From Litorilinea aerophila (lineage in GTDB: Bacteria; Chloroflexota; Anaerolineae; Caldilineales; Caldilineaceae): a stretch of DNA of 64,000 bases. The position numbers were made by a program, and so were the translations under genes. This document shows positions 56,172-64,000 of the stretch, one piece after another. Position 1 is the first letter of the stretch, and each line of letters begins with the position of its first letter. Location: the NCBI RefSeq assembly GCF_006569185.2, contig NZ_VIGC02000001.1, positions 186,001 through 250,000 of the forward strand, in the 5' to 3' direction. The notes beneath the pieces were generated by a model. It had not been told where the DNA came from. It did not search any database and was given only the letters and a program-made list of their open reading frames with translations.

Positions 56172-56203
56172 CGTAGTCAGCGCCACAAAGCTGCTGGAGC
56201 CGG

Positions 56204-56401
56204 TCAGTTCGGCTGGATTTCGTACCAGAAGTTCACCGGGTAGCCCTCTTCGTCCACCTCCAGGACCTGGCGGACGATGGTGGGGCTGCCATCGGTACAG
56301 CGCCATTCGTAGACGGTCTCATGGCCCGTGACCGCCGCTGGACAGTAGAACCAGGCATATTTTGCGCCCCGACGGCCCTGGGCATACACTGAAGGCTGCA
56401 T
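56204..56401 (-). CDS. Small hypothetical protein
   Basis: 65 residues (for example YAWFYCPAAVTGHETVYEW and PVNFWYEIQPN). It is soluble, rich in aromatic residues, with cysteines in FYCPA and WRCTDG that could bind metal. Codon use looks genuine and a strong terminator follows its stop. The ribosome site is weak (GGGTGGTTG). I do not recognise the family; the aromatic and cysteine pattern could suit a small zinc-ribbon-like fold. Confidence 0.55.
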   Translation of the reverse strand: MQPSVYAQGRRGAKYAWFYCPAAVTGHETVYEWRCTDGSPTIVRQVLEVDEEGYPVNFWYEIQPN

Positions 56402-56450
56402 GCATCAACCACCCACACAGCAGCTCACACAGCAAAGGAGCAATCCACCC

Positions 56451-57278
56451 ATGCGCGTCTTTGTCACCGGCCATCGGGGCCGAATTGGTTCAGAAATTAT
56501 GGCCCAGTTGGAAGCAGCCGGCCACCAGGTAGTGGGCTATGACCGGGCCGACGGGCAGGACATCCTGGACGGCCAGGCCGTGCGGGCTGCCGCCCGAGGC
56601 TGCGACGCCGCCATCCACCTGGCCTCCCTGTTGGGCCGCCCAGACGATGATCCCGACGAGACCATGGCCATTGGCCTCCAGGGCACCTGGCATGTGCTCA
56701 TGGCTGCCCGGGAAGCGGGCATGGACCGGGTCGTCTACTTCAGCAGCGTCAACGCCCTGGGCATCTTCATGGGCCAGAAACCGCCGGACTACTTCCCCAT
56801 CGACGACGACCATCCGGCCCGACCCGGCAGTCCCTACGGGATCGCCAAGCGGCTGGCCGAAGAGATGTGCCGCCATTTCACCGCGGAGACTGGCATCGCC
56901 ACCATCTGCCTGCGGCCGCCTGCCGTCTGGATGCCCCAGACCTACCAGTGGGTGCGGGCCCGTCGTCAGGAAAACCCGGAAAACGAGTGGCGGCCCATCT
57001 GGGAATACGGCGCCTTCTGCGATGTGCGGGATGTGGCCGCCGCGGCTGTCTGTGGCCTCACCTGTCCGGATCCAGGCCACGTGACCTTGCTGCTTTGCGC
57101 GGATGACATCAACTCGGACACGCCCAGCCGGGAGATAGCAGCCCGGCTACATCCGGATGTGCCCTGGCGGGGTGGGGCAGAATACGAGGAGAATCCGTTC
57201 AAGGCGCTGGTGGACAATAGCCGGGCCAAAGCCGTGCTCGGCTGGCAGCCGAAATACCGCTGGCACACCGATTCTTGA
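56451..57278 (+). CDS. NAD-dependent epimerase/dehydratase (extended SDR), uronate-dehydrogenase-like
   Basis: 275 residues from the ATG at 56451, with AAAGGAGC upstream. NAD-binding motif VFVTGHRGRIGSEI is at the start, and the catalytic YxxxK is SPYGIAKRLAE near residue 130. The NALG block with SSVN is typical. Length and the GRIGS motif resemble uronate dehydrogenase or short nucleotide-sugar epimerases. It follows the sugar-catabolic genes and may share their control, although the small minus-strand gene lies between. Confidence 0.87.
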   Translation: MRVFVTGHRGRIGSEIMAQLEAAGHQVVGYDRADGQDILDGQAVRAAARGCDAAIHLASLLGRPDDDPDETMAIGLQGTWHVLMAAREAGMDRVVYFSSVNALGIFMGQKPPDYFPIDDDHPARPGSPYGIAKRLAEEMCRHFTAETGIATICLRPPAVWMPQTYQWVRARRQENPENEWRPIWEYGAFCDVRDVAAAAVCGLTCPDPGHVTLLLCADDINSDTPSREIAARLHPDVPWRGGAEYEENPFKALVDNSRAKAVLGWQPKYRWHTDS

Positions 57279-57302
57279 AGGGCCGATTCCTGAAGGACCA
57301 GC

Positions 57303-57878
57303 CTACAGGCCCCCTGACTCTCCCCCGCTTTCTTCCTCCAGCGCCTGCTCCATGTAGAGCAGGCGCACCCATTTGGTACCCGAGCGGATACGGTTGCTCT
57401 CGCCGGTGAGGGTGAATCCCAGGCTTTGGAAAAACTTCAAAGCGGGGATGTTAAACTGGGCAACGCCTACCCGGGCCCGGCTCATGTGGGCCGTCTCTAC
57501 CAGCCAGGGCCGCAGCAGCAGCCATGCCTGGGTGCCAATGCCCTGGCGCTGATAGGGCTCGGCCACCATGATCATGCCCAGGTAGACCGTCTTCGGGCGG
57601 GGCCAGTGGAGACGAAAATCCACCAGCCCGATGAGCTCGCCCCCGGCCTGGGGATCGTCGGCCACCAGGCGGCGGACGATCCCCAGCAGATAGCGGTCGG
57701 GCATCTCCGCCGCCTCCCGCAGGTCGTGCTCGGCCTGGCCGGCAGGGCTGCTGGGCAACCCATACATCTGCCAGTATCCTGGCGTGGCCCGGTAGACCTG
57801 CTGCAACGCCGCTGCATGGTGCTCCAGGCTCAGGGGGAGGAGGGAAATGGGCGATGGGGTGATGCGCTTGTCAGCCAT
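57303..57878 (-). CDS. GNAT-family N-acetyltransferase
   Basis: 191 residues from the ATG at 57878; a TTG at 57893 overlaps the dynamin stop. The acetyl-CoA site is VAEPYQRQGIGTQAW near residue 120, followed by VAQFNIPALKFFQSLGF. The rest fits a GNAT of the RimI-like type with unknown acceptor. It lies directly downstream of the dynamin-like gene on the same strand, so they may be co-transcribed. Confidence 0.85.
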   Translation of the reverse strand: MADKRITPSPISLLPLSLEHHAAALQQVYRATPGYWQMYGLPSSPAGQAEHDLREAAEMPDRYLLGIVRRLVADDPQAGGELIGLVDFRLHWPRPKTVYLGMIMVAEPYQRQGIGTQAWLLLRPWLVETAHMSRARVGVAQFNIPALKFFQSLGFTLTGESNRIRSGTKWVRLLYMEQALEEESGGESGGL

Positions 57879-57889
57879 GGTTCCAGGGC

Positions 57890-59659
57890 TCAACGGGGTG
57901 CTGACGAAGCGGAAGCCGGCGCCGCAGCCTGGAGCAGCCGCCGGATCTCGGCCAGTTCTTGACGGGCCGCCTGCAGGTCCCGCTCCAGGCGTTCCAGTTT
58001 TTCCCGCTCGACCCGCACGAAGCGGGTGTAGGGGGCGATGGCCTCCCGGATGCGCTGGACGCTGCGCCCCAGTTCATCCTCGAACTGGCGGGTAAGGGCG
58101 GCGTTCAACTGGGCCCGCAGCTCGTTGATGCGCTCCCGCAGGGCCGCCTTCACCTTGGAGCGACGGTAGGGCAGGACATAGAGGCCCAGGGCCGCCACCG
58201 CGCTGGCCCCCAGGATGCCGGTGATGTCCAGCAGGGTGGTCTGGAGCAGAGCCACCAGGAGCGCGCCCAACCCGAGAGCCCCGGCCTCCACCGCGGCCGT
58301 CTGGATGATGGCTCGTTGCACCTCCTGGGCCAGCTTGAGGGACTCGGCTTCCCGGTCGTAGCCTTCCACCACCTGTTGGGCAGCCCGACCCACGCTGGCG
58401 ATCATGGCCTGTCGGTTGAACTCAAAATCGCTGCCCATCTGCCCCACAATACGATCCGCGTGCTGGGTGGCGCGGCGGTTGAGGTACTCCATGATGTCCC
58501 GCCACTGGCGGTAGTCCCGGTCCACCAGCCAGTCGATCAGCTCGTTGACGTGGCGCTCGATCTCCCGGCTAGTGTCGCCCACCACCTGGCGCTCGAACTC
58601 GCCCCGGACCTTTTCGGCATTCACCAAATCCAGGATGCGGCCCAGCCGCAGGGTTTCGTCGAAGAAGCGGTCGCCCCGTTCCGCCATGGCGTACAGCACA
58701 TTGTCCACCCGGCTGGACTGGTACTTGAAATCCCGGCGCATGTCCTCCTGGTAGGCGGCCAGTTGCTCTTCGATGACATCCAGCGTTTCAAAATCGCCCC
58801 GGAGGAGCTCCTGGCGCCGGCGTACCAGCTCGCTGTAGCGGTCGATGAGGTGTGCGGCGACGCCGATGGGGTTTTCCAGCTTCAGGCGTAGCCGCTCGCC
58901 GGCATCCAGGCGCCGCAGGATGTACTCCTCCAACGGGCCGAACTGGCTGGCCTGCCAGAGCCGGGGGTCGGGAGCGTCGGCGCCATTCCGGGCCTGGAGG
59001 GCCAGCCTGGCACTGACGGCAAAGATCTCGGGCTCTGTCCCCAACAGTTCCCGGGCATTTTCCCGGACGAAGGCCAGGATCTGCTCCCGGTCGGCCGGCT
59101 CCTCGATCAGGTCGATCTTGTTGACGACGATGACCACCTTCTTGCCCCACTGGCGGATCCGCTCCAGGAAGAGCCGCTCGCTCTCGCTGAAGGGGCGGTC
59201 GGCGCTGGTGACGAAGAGCACCAGGTCGCTGCGGGGGATGAAGTGCTCGGTGATCTGTTGGTGGCGCTGGATGACGGCATTGGTGCCCGGCGTGTCCACC
59301 ACGTTGATCTCCCGCAGCCATTCCACCGGCACGTGGACGATCAGGTAATCGTCGCCCGAAGGCTCCTGTCCGGGGGGATCGCCGTAGCGCAGCAGATGGA
59401 TGCGGCTGGTGGTGGGCGTGACGCCTTCCTCCAACAGGCGTTTGCCCAACAAAGCGTTGATGAACGCCGTCTTGCCGGCGTTGAACTCGCCCACGACCAC
59501 CAGCAGGAAGAGCTCTTCCAGTTGCTGGAGGCTGCGTTTCAGGAGGTCCAGATCCTCGTCGGGCGCGTCAATGCGGGCCAGCAGGACGCGCAGGTTTTCC
59601 AACAGCGCGCGCTCCCGCCGGATCAACTGGTCGTATTCCTGGTTCAATATCCGCTGCAA
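57890..59659 (-). CDS. Bacterial dynamin-like GTPase
   Basis: 589 residues from a TTG at 59659 with GGGTGGAG upstream; a longer frame to 59719 would start inside a repeat element. GTPase motifs: G1 GEFNAGKTAFINALL, G3 VDTPGTN and G4 VVNKIDLI. A long helical stalk region follows, then a hydrophobic paired segment (about 465-505, LGALLVALLQTTLLDITGILG) that can insert into membrane, and a coiled-coil end (LERLERDLQAARQELAEIRRLL). Bacterial dynamins remodel or repair membranes; phage-stress roles are known for some. Confidence 0.9.
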   Translation of the reverse strand: MQRILNQEYDQLIRRERALLENLRVLLARIDAPDEDLDLLKRSLQQLEELFLLVVVGEFNAGKTAFINALLGKRLLEEGVTPTTSRIHLLRYGDPPGQEPSGDDYLIVHVPVEWLREINVVDTPGTNAVIQRHQQITEHFIPRSDLVLFVTSADRPFSESERLFLERIRQWGKKVVIVVNKIDLIEEPADREQILAFVRENARELLGTEPEIFAVSARLALQARNGADAPDPRLWQASQFGPLEEYILRRLDAGERLRLKLENPIGVAAHLIDRYSELVRRRQELLRGDFETLDVIEEQLAAYQEDMRRDFKYQSSRVDNVLYAMAERGDRFFDETLRLGRILDLVNAEKVRGEFERQVVGDTSREIERHVNELIDWLVDRDYRQWRDIMEYLNRRATQHADRIVGQMGSDFEFNRQAMIASVGRAAQQVVEGYDREAESLKLAQEVQRAIIQTAAVEAGALGLGALLVALLQTTLLDITGILGASAVAALGLYVLPYRRSKVKAALRERINELRAQLNAALTRQFEDELGRSVQRIREAIAPYTRFVRVEREKLERLERDLQAARQELAEIRRLLQAAAPASASSAPR

Positions 59660-59693
59660 AGCCGTTCTCCACCCTGGACTGGAGCGCCAGCCT

Positions 59694-59795
59694 CTACTAC
59701 AGTCTGGCGTAAATACCACGGCAGAAATTCCGGGTCCCTCTGGGCGCGCTCCCTCTGGTGAGCACTATCGGCGAATTTCTGCCGGGATTTACTAC
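59694..59795. repeat. Inverted-repeat element, CTAGTACAG family (copy C)
   Basis: CTACTACAGTCTGGCGTAAATACCACGGCAGAAATT at the left and ATCGGCGAATTTCTGCCGGGATTTACTAC at the right. It is in the opposite orientation to copy A: the reverse complement of its core gives CGCCGATAGT and CACCAGAGGGAG as in A. It lies at the promoter side of the dynamin gene. Confidence 0.85.
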
Positions 59796-60200
59796 CCGGC
59801 TGGCCGGCGACTCCGGCTAGACGTCTGGACGGCGCGACATGGGCCGACCCCCTGCAAGGGAATACGCATGAGTTCGCCCTTCGTTGCGCCTCTTGCTGCT
59901 CCGGAACTCACAACACCATTGTAGCACAGGAGTTTGCCTACCGGCGATAAATACGGTATTGTTATGGTAAGCCGTTCCAGCCAGCCCCCAGTTCCCCCTG
60001 AAATCATTGGCTGCTCCGTTGCGAACATCAGGTTGGCTGGCGGCAAGGCCACGGCTGCACAGCGGTATGGCCCATTGGGGTACACCTTGCCCACTGACAT
60101 CGAACCCGCCGCCGGCACTCCACCTGTACCAGCAGCTTGTGGGCAGTTCCTGCCCGGGGTTACCCTGGCCGGGCGCGATCCCGGCCCAGTTTGCCCACTA

Positions 60201-60268
60201 TGTACGAGAGCGTACACCAATTTGGTGAAAAATCCTCTATTGTGAAAATCCAGCAGTGAAAATTCAGC
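60201..60268 (+). promoter_or_regulatory. Palindrome and tandem GTGAAAATYCAGC motif before moxR-like gene
   Basis: TGTACG-AGAG-CGTACA is a perfect inverted repeat (60201-60216). Downstream, GTGAAAATCCAGC (60242-60254) and GTGAAAATTCAGC (60256-60268) repeat at a 14-bp step, with a looser GTGAAAAATCC at 60225. The remaining part of 59800-60349 shows no gene I can support. Confidence 0.4.
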
Positions 60269-60349
60269 GCGGCTGGGCGTCAACAGGGGCGCCCATTTGG
60301 ATATTGAAGCTTAAAGATACAGTGATCCACTTTGCCATAGGGTACCAGG

Positions 60350-61303
60350 ATGCAGATTGTACAAACCATCGGTGACCGCGTATTACGCAATGTTCAAAAG
60401 GTGATCGTGGGCAAAGACGAGGAGATCCGCCTGACGCTGGTCAGCCTCCTTTGCGAAGGTCACCTCCTTATCGAGGACGTGCCGGGCGTGGGCAAGACCA
60501 TGCTGGCGCGCTCCATCGCCCGAAGTATCGGCTGTTCGTTCCGCCGGATCCAGTTTACGCCGGACATGCTCCCCAGCGATGTGACCGGCGTCAGTATTTT
60601 TAACCAAAAAACCATGGAGTTTGAGTTCCGGCCCGGCCCCATCATGGCCCAGATCGTCCTCACCGACGAGATCAACCGGGCCACCCCCAAGACCCAGTCG
60701 GCGCTACTGGAAGCCATGGAGGAACGCCAGGTCACCGTTGACGGCCAGACCTACCCCATGGAGCGGCCGTTCATGGTCCTGGCCACCCAAAACCCCATCG
60801 AGTACGAAGGGACCTTCCCCCTGCCTGAAGCCCAGGTGGACCGCTTCATGATGCGCATCCGGCTGGGTTACCCCAACCGGAACCACGAAATCGACGTGCT
60901 GACCCGCCAGACGGACCATCACCCCATCCAGGATCTGGAACAGGTGGTCTCCGCCGACGAGCTGCTGGAGGCTCAACAAGCCATCCGCGAGGTCTACGTG
61001 GATGACCTGGTCAAAGCCTACATCGTCGACCTGGTGACCACCACCCGGGATCATCCGGACGTCTACCTGGGGGCCAGTCCCCGGGGGAGCCTGGCCCTGT
61101 TCATGGCTGCCCGGGCCTGGGCTGCCCTGGAAGGTCGGGACTTTGTTTTGCCGGATGACGTCAAGCGGCTGGCCGAGGCGACCCTGGCCCATCGCCTGAT
61201 CATCAGCCCATCGGCTCGCATCAAAAACGTCACGCCCCGCCAGGTGATCGAGGACGCCCTGCGCCACACACCGGTGCCCGGTGCCCGGGCCCGAGTTCGA
61301 TAA
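60350..61303 (+). CDS. MoxR-family AAA+ ATPase
   Basis: 317 residues. Walker A is VPGVGKTML near residue 46 and Walker B is VLTDEINRA near residue 105; the [23 protein letters not shown] block is the hallmark of MoxR sensor-1 regions. MoxR ATPases act as chaperones that help assemble or activate protein complexes, often with a DUF58 partner encoded next door, as here. In some systems they support metalloenzyme maturation. Confidence 0.94.
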   Translation: MQIVQTIGDRVLRNVQKVIVGKDEEIRLTLVSLLCEGHLLIEDVPGVGKTMLARSIARSIGCSFRRIQFTPDMLPSDVTGVSIFNQKTMEFEFRPGPIMAQIVLTDEINRATPKTQSALLEAMEERQVTVDGQTYPMERPFMVLATQNPIEYEGTFPLPEAQVDRFMMRIRLGYPNRNHEIDVLTRQTDHHPIQDLEQVVSADELLEAQQAIREVYVDDLVKAYIVDLVTTTRDHPDVYLGASPRGSLALFMAARAWAALEGRDFVLPDDVKRLAEATLAHRLIISPSARIKNVTPRQVIEDALRHTPVPGARARVR

Positions 61304-61344
61304 TGGCACCGATGGTGACCCTACCGGCCCTGTCTGGGTAGATC

Positions 61345-62658
61345 ATGTCGTCGCGCGCGATTTTCCTGATCATTGCCACCATCGTGGCCTGGGTGCTGGC
61401 CTTCAACAGCGGCCGGGAGCTGGCCTATAACCTGGCCTACCTGCTGTCCAGCGTCCTGCTCTTCAGCGCCGCCTGGGCCTGGCATAGCCTGCGGGCCATC
61501 ACCCTGCGCCGGGTGACCCGGGCCCGCCGCAGCCAGGTGGGTCAGTATGCGGAAGAGCAGTTCGAGATCACCAACCGCAGCCGCTGGCCCAAGCTCTGGC
61601 TGGAGGTCAAGGATTACTCCACCCTGCCCTGGCACGAAGCCAGCCGGGTGGTCAGCAACCTGGGCCGGGGCAGCAGCCAGCGCTGGCAGGTGAAAACCCT
61701 CTGCACCCAACGGGGACGTTTTCGCCTGGGCCCCATGGAGCTGCACAGCGGCGATCCCCTGGGCATCTTCCACGTGGTCCAACCCATCGAGACCACCAGC
61801 TACCTCATTGTCTATCCCCTGACCGTCGACCTGGCCTCGTTCGAGCCGTCGGTGGCCAACCTCTCCGGCGGCGAAGCCCGCTACCGGCGCACCAACCAGA
61901 TCACCACCAACGTGGCCGGCGTCCGGGAGTATGTGGCGGGCGACAGCTTCAACCGCATCCACTGGCCCACCACCGCCCGGGCCCGCCGCCTCATGGCCAA
62001 GGAGTTCGAGCTGGATCCCACCGCGGACATCTGGCTCTTTCTGGATCTGCACCGGAATACGGAGGTAGGGCTGCCGTGGACGCCCGAACCGCCCGAGCCG
62101 CCCATCTTCGCCCTCCACAGCCGCAGGCGACGGGCCGAGCAGCCGGAGTTGCCGCCGGTGACCACCGAATACAGCATCACGGTGGTGGCCAGCCTGGCCC
62201 GCTATTTCCTCATGCGCAATCGAGCTGTGGGGCTGAGCTGCCAGGGGCGAACCCGGCACTATCTCCAGCCGGACCGGGGAGAACGGCAGCTCAACAAGAT
62301 CCTGGAGGCCCTGGCCGTCGTATCTGCAGGCGGCAACATGCCCTTTGCCCACCTCATCGCCAGCGACGGCATTCGCCTCAACCGCCATGACACGGTGCTG
62401 GCCGTCAGCGCGGACCCCAGCCCAGACTGGGCCGTGGCGTTGCAGCACATCCAGCGCCGGGGCGTCAACAGCGTGGCTGTGGTGATCGATGGATCTTCAT
62501 TTGGTCGGGAAACCAGCTATGGGGAACTGCTCAGCGAGCTGGAGGCCGCCGGCATCTCCACCTATCGAATCCAGCGGGACGACCCTATTGCCCACGTGCT
62601 GAGCAGCGGCACCCACTACTACGCCCCCCGTCAACAGCGACTCATCGACCAGATTTGA
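61345..62658 (+). CDS. DUF58-domain membrane protein, MoxR partner
   Basis: 437 residues, 41 bp after the MoxR gene. Two membrane helices lie at the N-terminus (residues 4-20 and 26-45). The DUF58 signature is the block [25 protein letters not shown] near residue 205, in a von Willebrand A-like domain. Pairs of MoxR and DUF58 proteins are thought to form cell-envelope chaperone systems. No transglutaminase-like protein follows, which is a common third member. Confidence 0.92.
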   Translation: MSSRAIFLIIATIVAWVLAFNSGRELAYNLAYLLSSVLLFSAAWAWHSLRAITLRRVTRARRSQVGQYAEEQFEITNRSRWPKLWLEVKDYSTLPWHEASRVVSNLGRGSSQRWQVKTLCTQRGRFRLGPMELHSGDPLGIFHVVQPIETTSYLIVYPLTVDLASFEPSVANLSGGEARYRRTNQITTNVAGVREYVAGDSFNRIHWPTTARARRLMAKEFELDPTADIWLFLDLHRNTEVGLPWTPEPPEPPIFALHSRRRRAEQPELPPVTTEYSITVVASLARYFLMRNRAVGLSCQGRTRHYLQPDRGERQLNKILEALAVVSAGGNMPFAHLIASDGIRLNRHDTVLAVSADPSPDWAVALQHIQRRGVNSVAVVIDGSSFGRETSYGELLSELEAAGISTYRIQRDDPIAHVLSSGTHYYAPRQQRLIDQI

Positions 62659-62711
62659 ATCCGGACGGCCCGGGATGTACCCGGGATGGCCATTCCTTCC
62701 CGCTGGTGAAT

Positions 62712-63104
62712 TCAGGTAGGACGGTGCTCGCGCCGCACCCACCGGGCCATGAGCGCCTCCAGCGCCTGGGCCGGGTCGTGGCACAGGCCACAGTGAACCG
62801 GCGAGGTCTGAATGACGGTGTTGTGGGGCGCCACCAACCAGTGGAAACTCTCCGCCTGCCCCAGCGCGCCGATGGGCCCCTCGCCAGCACAGATACGGAG
62901 GATCAGATCCAGGTGGGCCTGGACTTCATCCGCATCCAGATCGGGGGCCATGGCCCGCAGCCGCGCCCGGTCCAGCTCGATGCAGGCGCCCAGAAAGCGA
63001 CGGGTGCGGCAGAAGAGGATCACGCCCACGGTCAGAAATTCGTCCCGTTCCAGGCGGGGCACCACGCGGATGAAGGCGTAGTCATAGGAGCTGAGCGTGG
63101 GCAT
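62712..63104 (-). CDS. DUF3037 protein
   Basis: 130 residues with GGAGGAGG upstream, overlapping the end of the HipA-like gene by 23 bases. The opening SSYDYAFIRVVPRLERDEFLTVGVILFC is the hallmark of DUF3037. The family has no established function but is very often encoded directly after a HipA-like kinase, as here. It could be the kinase's partner or antidote; that is inference. Confidence 0.88.
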   Translation of the reverse strand: MPTLSSYDYAFIRVVPRLERDEFLTVGVILFCRTRRFLGACIELDRARLRAMAPDLDADEVQAHLDLILRICAGEGPIGALGQAESFHWLVAPHNTVIQTSPVHCGLCHDPAQALEALMARWVRREHRPT

Positions 63105-63876
63105 GGACGGCCTCCTCCACGAAACGGGTGGATGCGTTGAGCCGGCTCATCAGGTAGGCCAGATAGGCGTGCCGATGCTCCGCCGGGGAGCGGAACTGGG
63201 GCTCGTCCCCCAACCATTCCTCCGGAATCAGGGAGAGGATGGCCAACAGCCGCTCCTCGGTCAGGATGGGGCGCAGCCGGGCATCCGCCTCTGGGATGCT
63301 GGCGGCAAAGGGCAGCAGCGTATGCTGGCGGATCAGGGGGAAGGGCGTCTGGCTGCGCTCCAGATAGTTGTTCCAGTCGTGGTGGAAGTAGAGGGAAGCC
63401 CCGTGGTCGATGAGCCAGAGCTGTTTCTGCCAGATGAGCAGGTTGACGTTGCGGGGCGTCCGATCCACGTTGGTCACCAGGGCGTCGAACCAGACGATCG
63501 CCGATGCCAGTTCCGTGGACGGGGGTGGCTTCAGCAGCTGGTTGAAAGCGAAGGCGCTGGGTAGATAGCGCATGCCCAGGTTGAGGCCATAGCTGGCCTG
63601 CAGCAGATCCTGGATCTCGGGATCTGGCTCCGAACGGCCGAAGCCCGGCTCCAGGTGGATGAACACAATCTCCGGCACCCGCAGCCCCAACAGGCGGGCG
63701 ATCTCCCCGGCCACCAATTCCGCGATCAGGGCGCGCACCCCCTGGCCGGCTCCCCGGAACTTCATGACATAGAGCTCACCGTCGTCGGCCTCCACCAGGG
63801 CAGGCAAGGAACCGCCCTCCCGCAGGGGCTGGATGTAGCGGGTCGCCATCACCGTGCGCAGGGTTGGGGTGGACAT
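63082..63876 (-). CDS. HipA-like kinase-fold protein
   Basis: 264 residues from the ATG at 63876, with AAGGAGG upstream. Motifs fit a small HipA-type kinase: YVMKFRGAGQG (nucleotide-binding lysine), VTNVDRTPRNVNLL (catalytic D-x-N region) and LIDHGASL (metal-binding aspartate). It lacks the N-terminal domain of classic HipA and the HipB antitoxin. With DUF3037 it makes a two-gene unit of unproven function, possibly toxin-antitoxin or phosphoregulatory. Confidence 0.85.
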   Translation of the reverse strand: MSTPTLRTVMATRYIQPLREGGSLPALVEADDGELYVMKFRGAGQGVRALIAELVAGEIARLLGLRVPEIVFIHLEPGFGRSEPDPEIQDLLQASYGLNLGMRYLPSAFAFNQLLKPPPSTELASAIVWFDALVTNVDRTPRNVNLLIWQKQLWLIDHGASLYFHHDWNNYLERSQTPFPLIRQHTLLPFAASIPEADARLRPILTEERLLAILSLIPEEWLGDEPQFRSPAEHRHAYLAYLMSRLNASTRFVEEAVHAHAQLL

Positions 63877-63915
63877 GGTTTCCTCCTTAGGACGCATCTG
63901 TTCCGTAGCCCTCGT

Positions 63916-64000
63916 TCAACAGATGCGCGGCAACTGCTCGCCGCTGAGCATGTCCACCACCCGCATGCCGCCGATGCGGCTGCGCAGGAACACCTTGCCC
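63916..64000 (-). CDS. C-terminal end of an unidentified protein
   Basis: The last 28 codons of a minus-strand gene whose start lies beyond the right edge. It reads GKVFLRSRIGGMRVVDML and ends EQLPRIC. I do not recognise the family from this fragment. The stop at 63918-63916 is 39 bp before the HipA-like start, so the two may share an operon. Confidence 0.55.
   Translation of the reverse strand, partial: GKVFLRSRIGGMRVVDMLSGEQLPRIC

Noticed and set aside
59792-60283. 163-codon minus-strand frame in the gap before the MoxR gene
   Set aside because: No ribosome site, no recognisable motif, and it overlaps palindromic regulatory-looking sequence.

Overview
The window is a GC-rich bacterial chromosome segment, most probably from a Chloroflexota (Caldilineae-like) bacterium. 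That placement is inferred from family content: a BTAD/SARP-type regulator with an ATPase and TPRs, paired multi-pass membrane proteins sharing an RLYDIDIII-type module, an RsbU/RsbW fusion with STAS partners, two molybdenum hydroxylases, Uma2 and DUF5107 proteins, and many dispersed palindromic repeats. No rRNA, tRNA, CRISPR array, transposase or integrase was seen.

Layout. Positions 1-9,500 hold catabolic genes: a DUF5107 fragment, an enolase-superfamily dehydratase, a CapA-like lipoprotein, then a five-gene + strand run of SDR, ornithine cyclodeaminase-like protein, aldose epimerase and a two-subunit molybdenum hydroxylase. Positions 9,500-25,400 hold a K+/H+ antiporter, an AT-richer membrane alpha/beta hydrolase, a 1,795-residue alpha-2-macroglobulin, a squalene/phytoene synthase, a DUF523-DUF1722 protein, a toxin-first VapC/antitoxin pair, a GNAT, an esterase and the debris of a DUF499 ATPase. 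Positions 25,600-37,800 form a signalling block. A minus-strand BTAD regulator is divergent from a long run of membrane proteins, a lipoprotein, FMN-binding proteins, an RsbU/RsbW-like fusion and two STAS proteins. Two matching promoter modules, each with three CGTRACG repeats placed 9 bp before a -10 box, suggest that the regulator controls this block. Positions 38,000-46,000 hold a phytoene-desaturase-like oxidoreductase and a minus-strand cluster: xanthine-dehydrogenase-like fusion (its first Fe-S cluster ligands all lost), Uma2, FAD subunit, and a thioredoxin/NHL protein whose CxxC motif is interrupted by an in-frame TGA. Positions 46,200-57,300 hold an IclR regulator followed by a carbohydrate ABC importer (no ATPase gene) and a set of epimerases, an amidohydrolase, a Gfo/Idh/MocA dehydrogenase, a sialidase-like protein and an NAD-dependent epimerase. 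The end carries a GNAT, a bacterial dynamin, a MoxR/DUF58 pair and a HipA-like/DUF3037 pair.

The most noteworthy signal is the putative selenoprotein at 44,415-45,902. Its TGA falls at the first position of a UxxC redox motif and is followed by a stem-loop that fits the bacterial SECIS pattern. Next come the repeated BTAD operator-promoter modules, a family of inverted-repeat elements whose CTAG ends supply stop codons of neighbouring genes, a compact array of hairpins at 54,698-54,920, and gene remnants with clean internal deletions that still overlap the next gene of their operon. All functions are read from motifs by eye; no database search was run.
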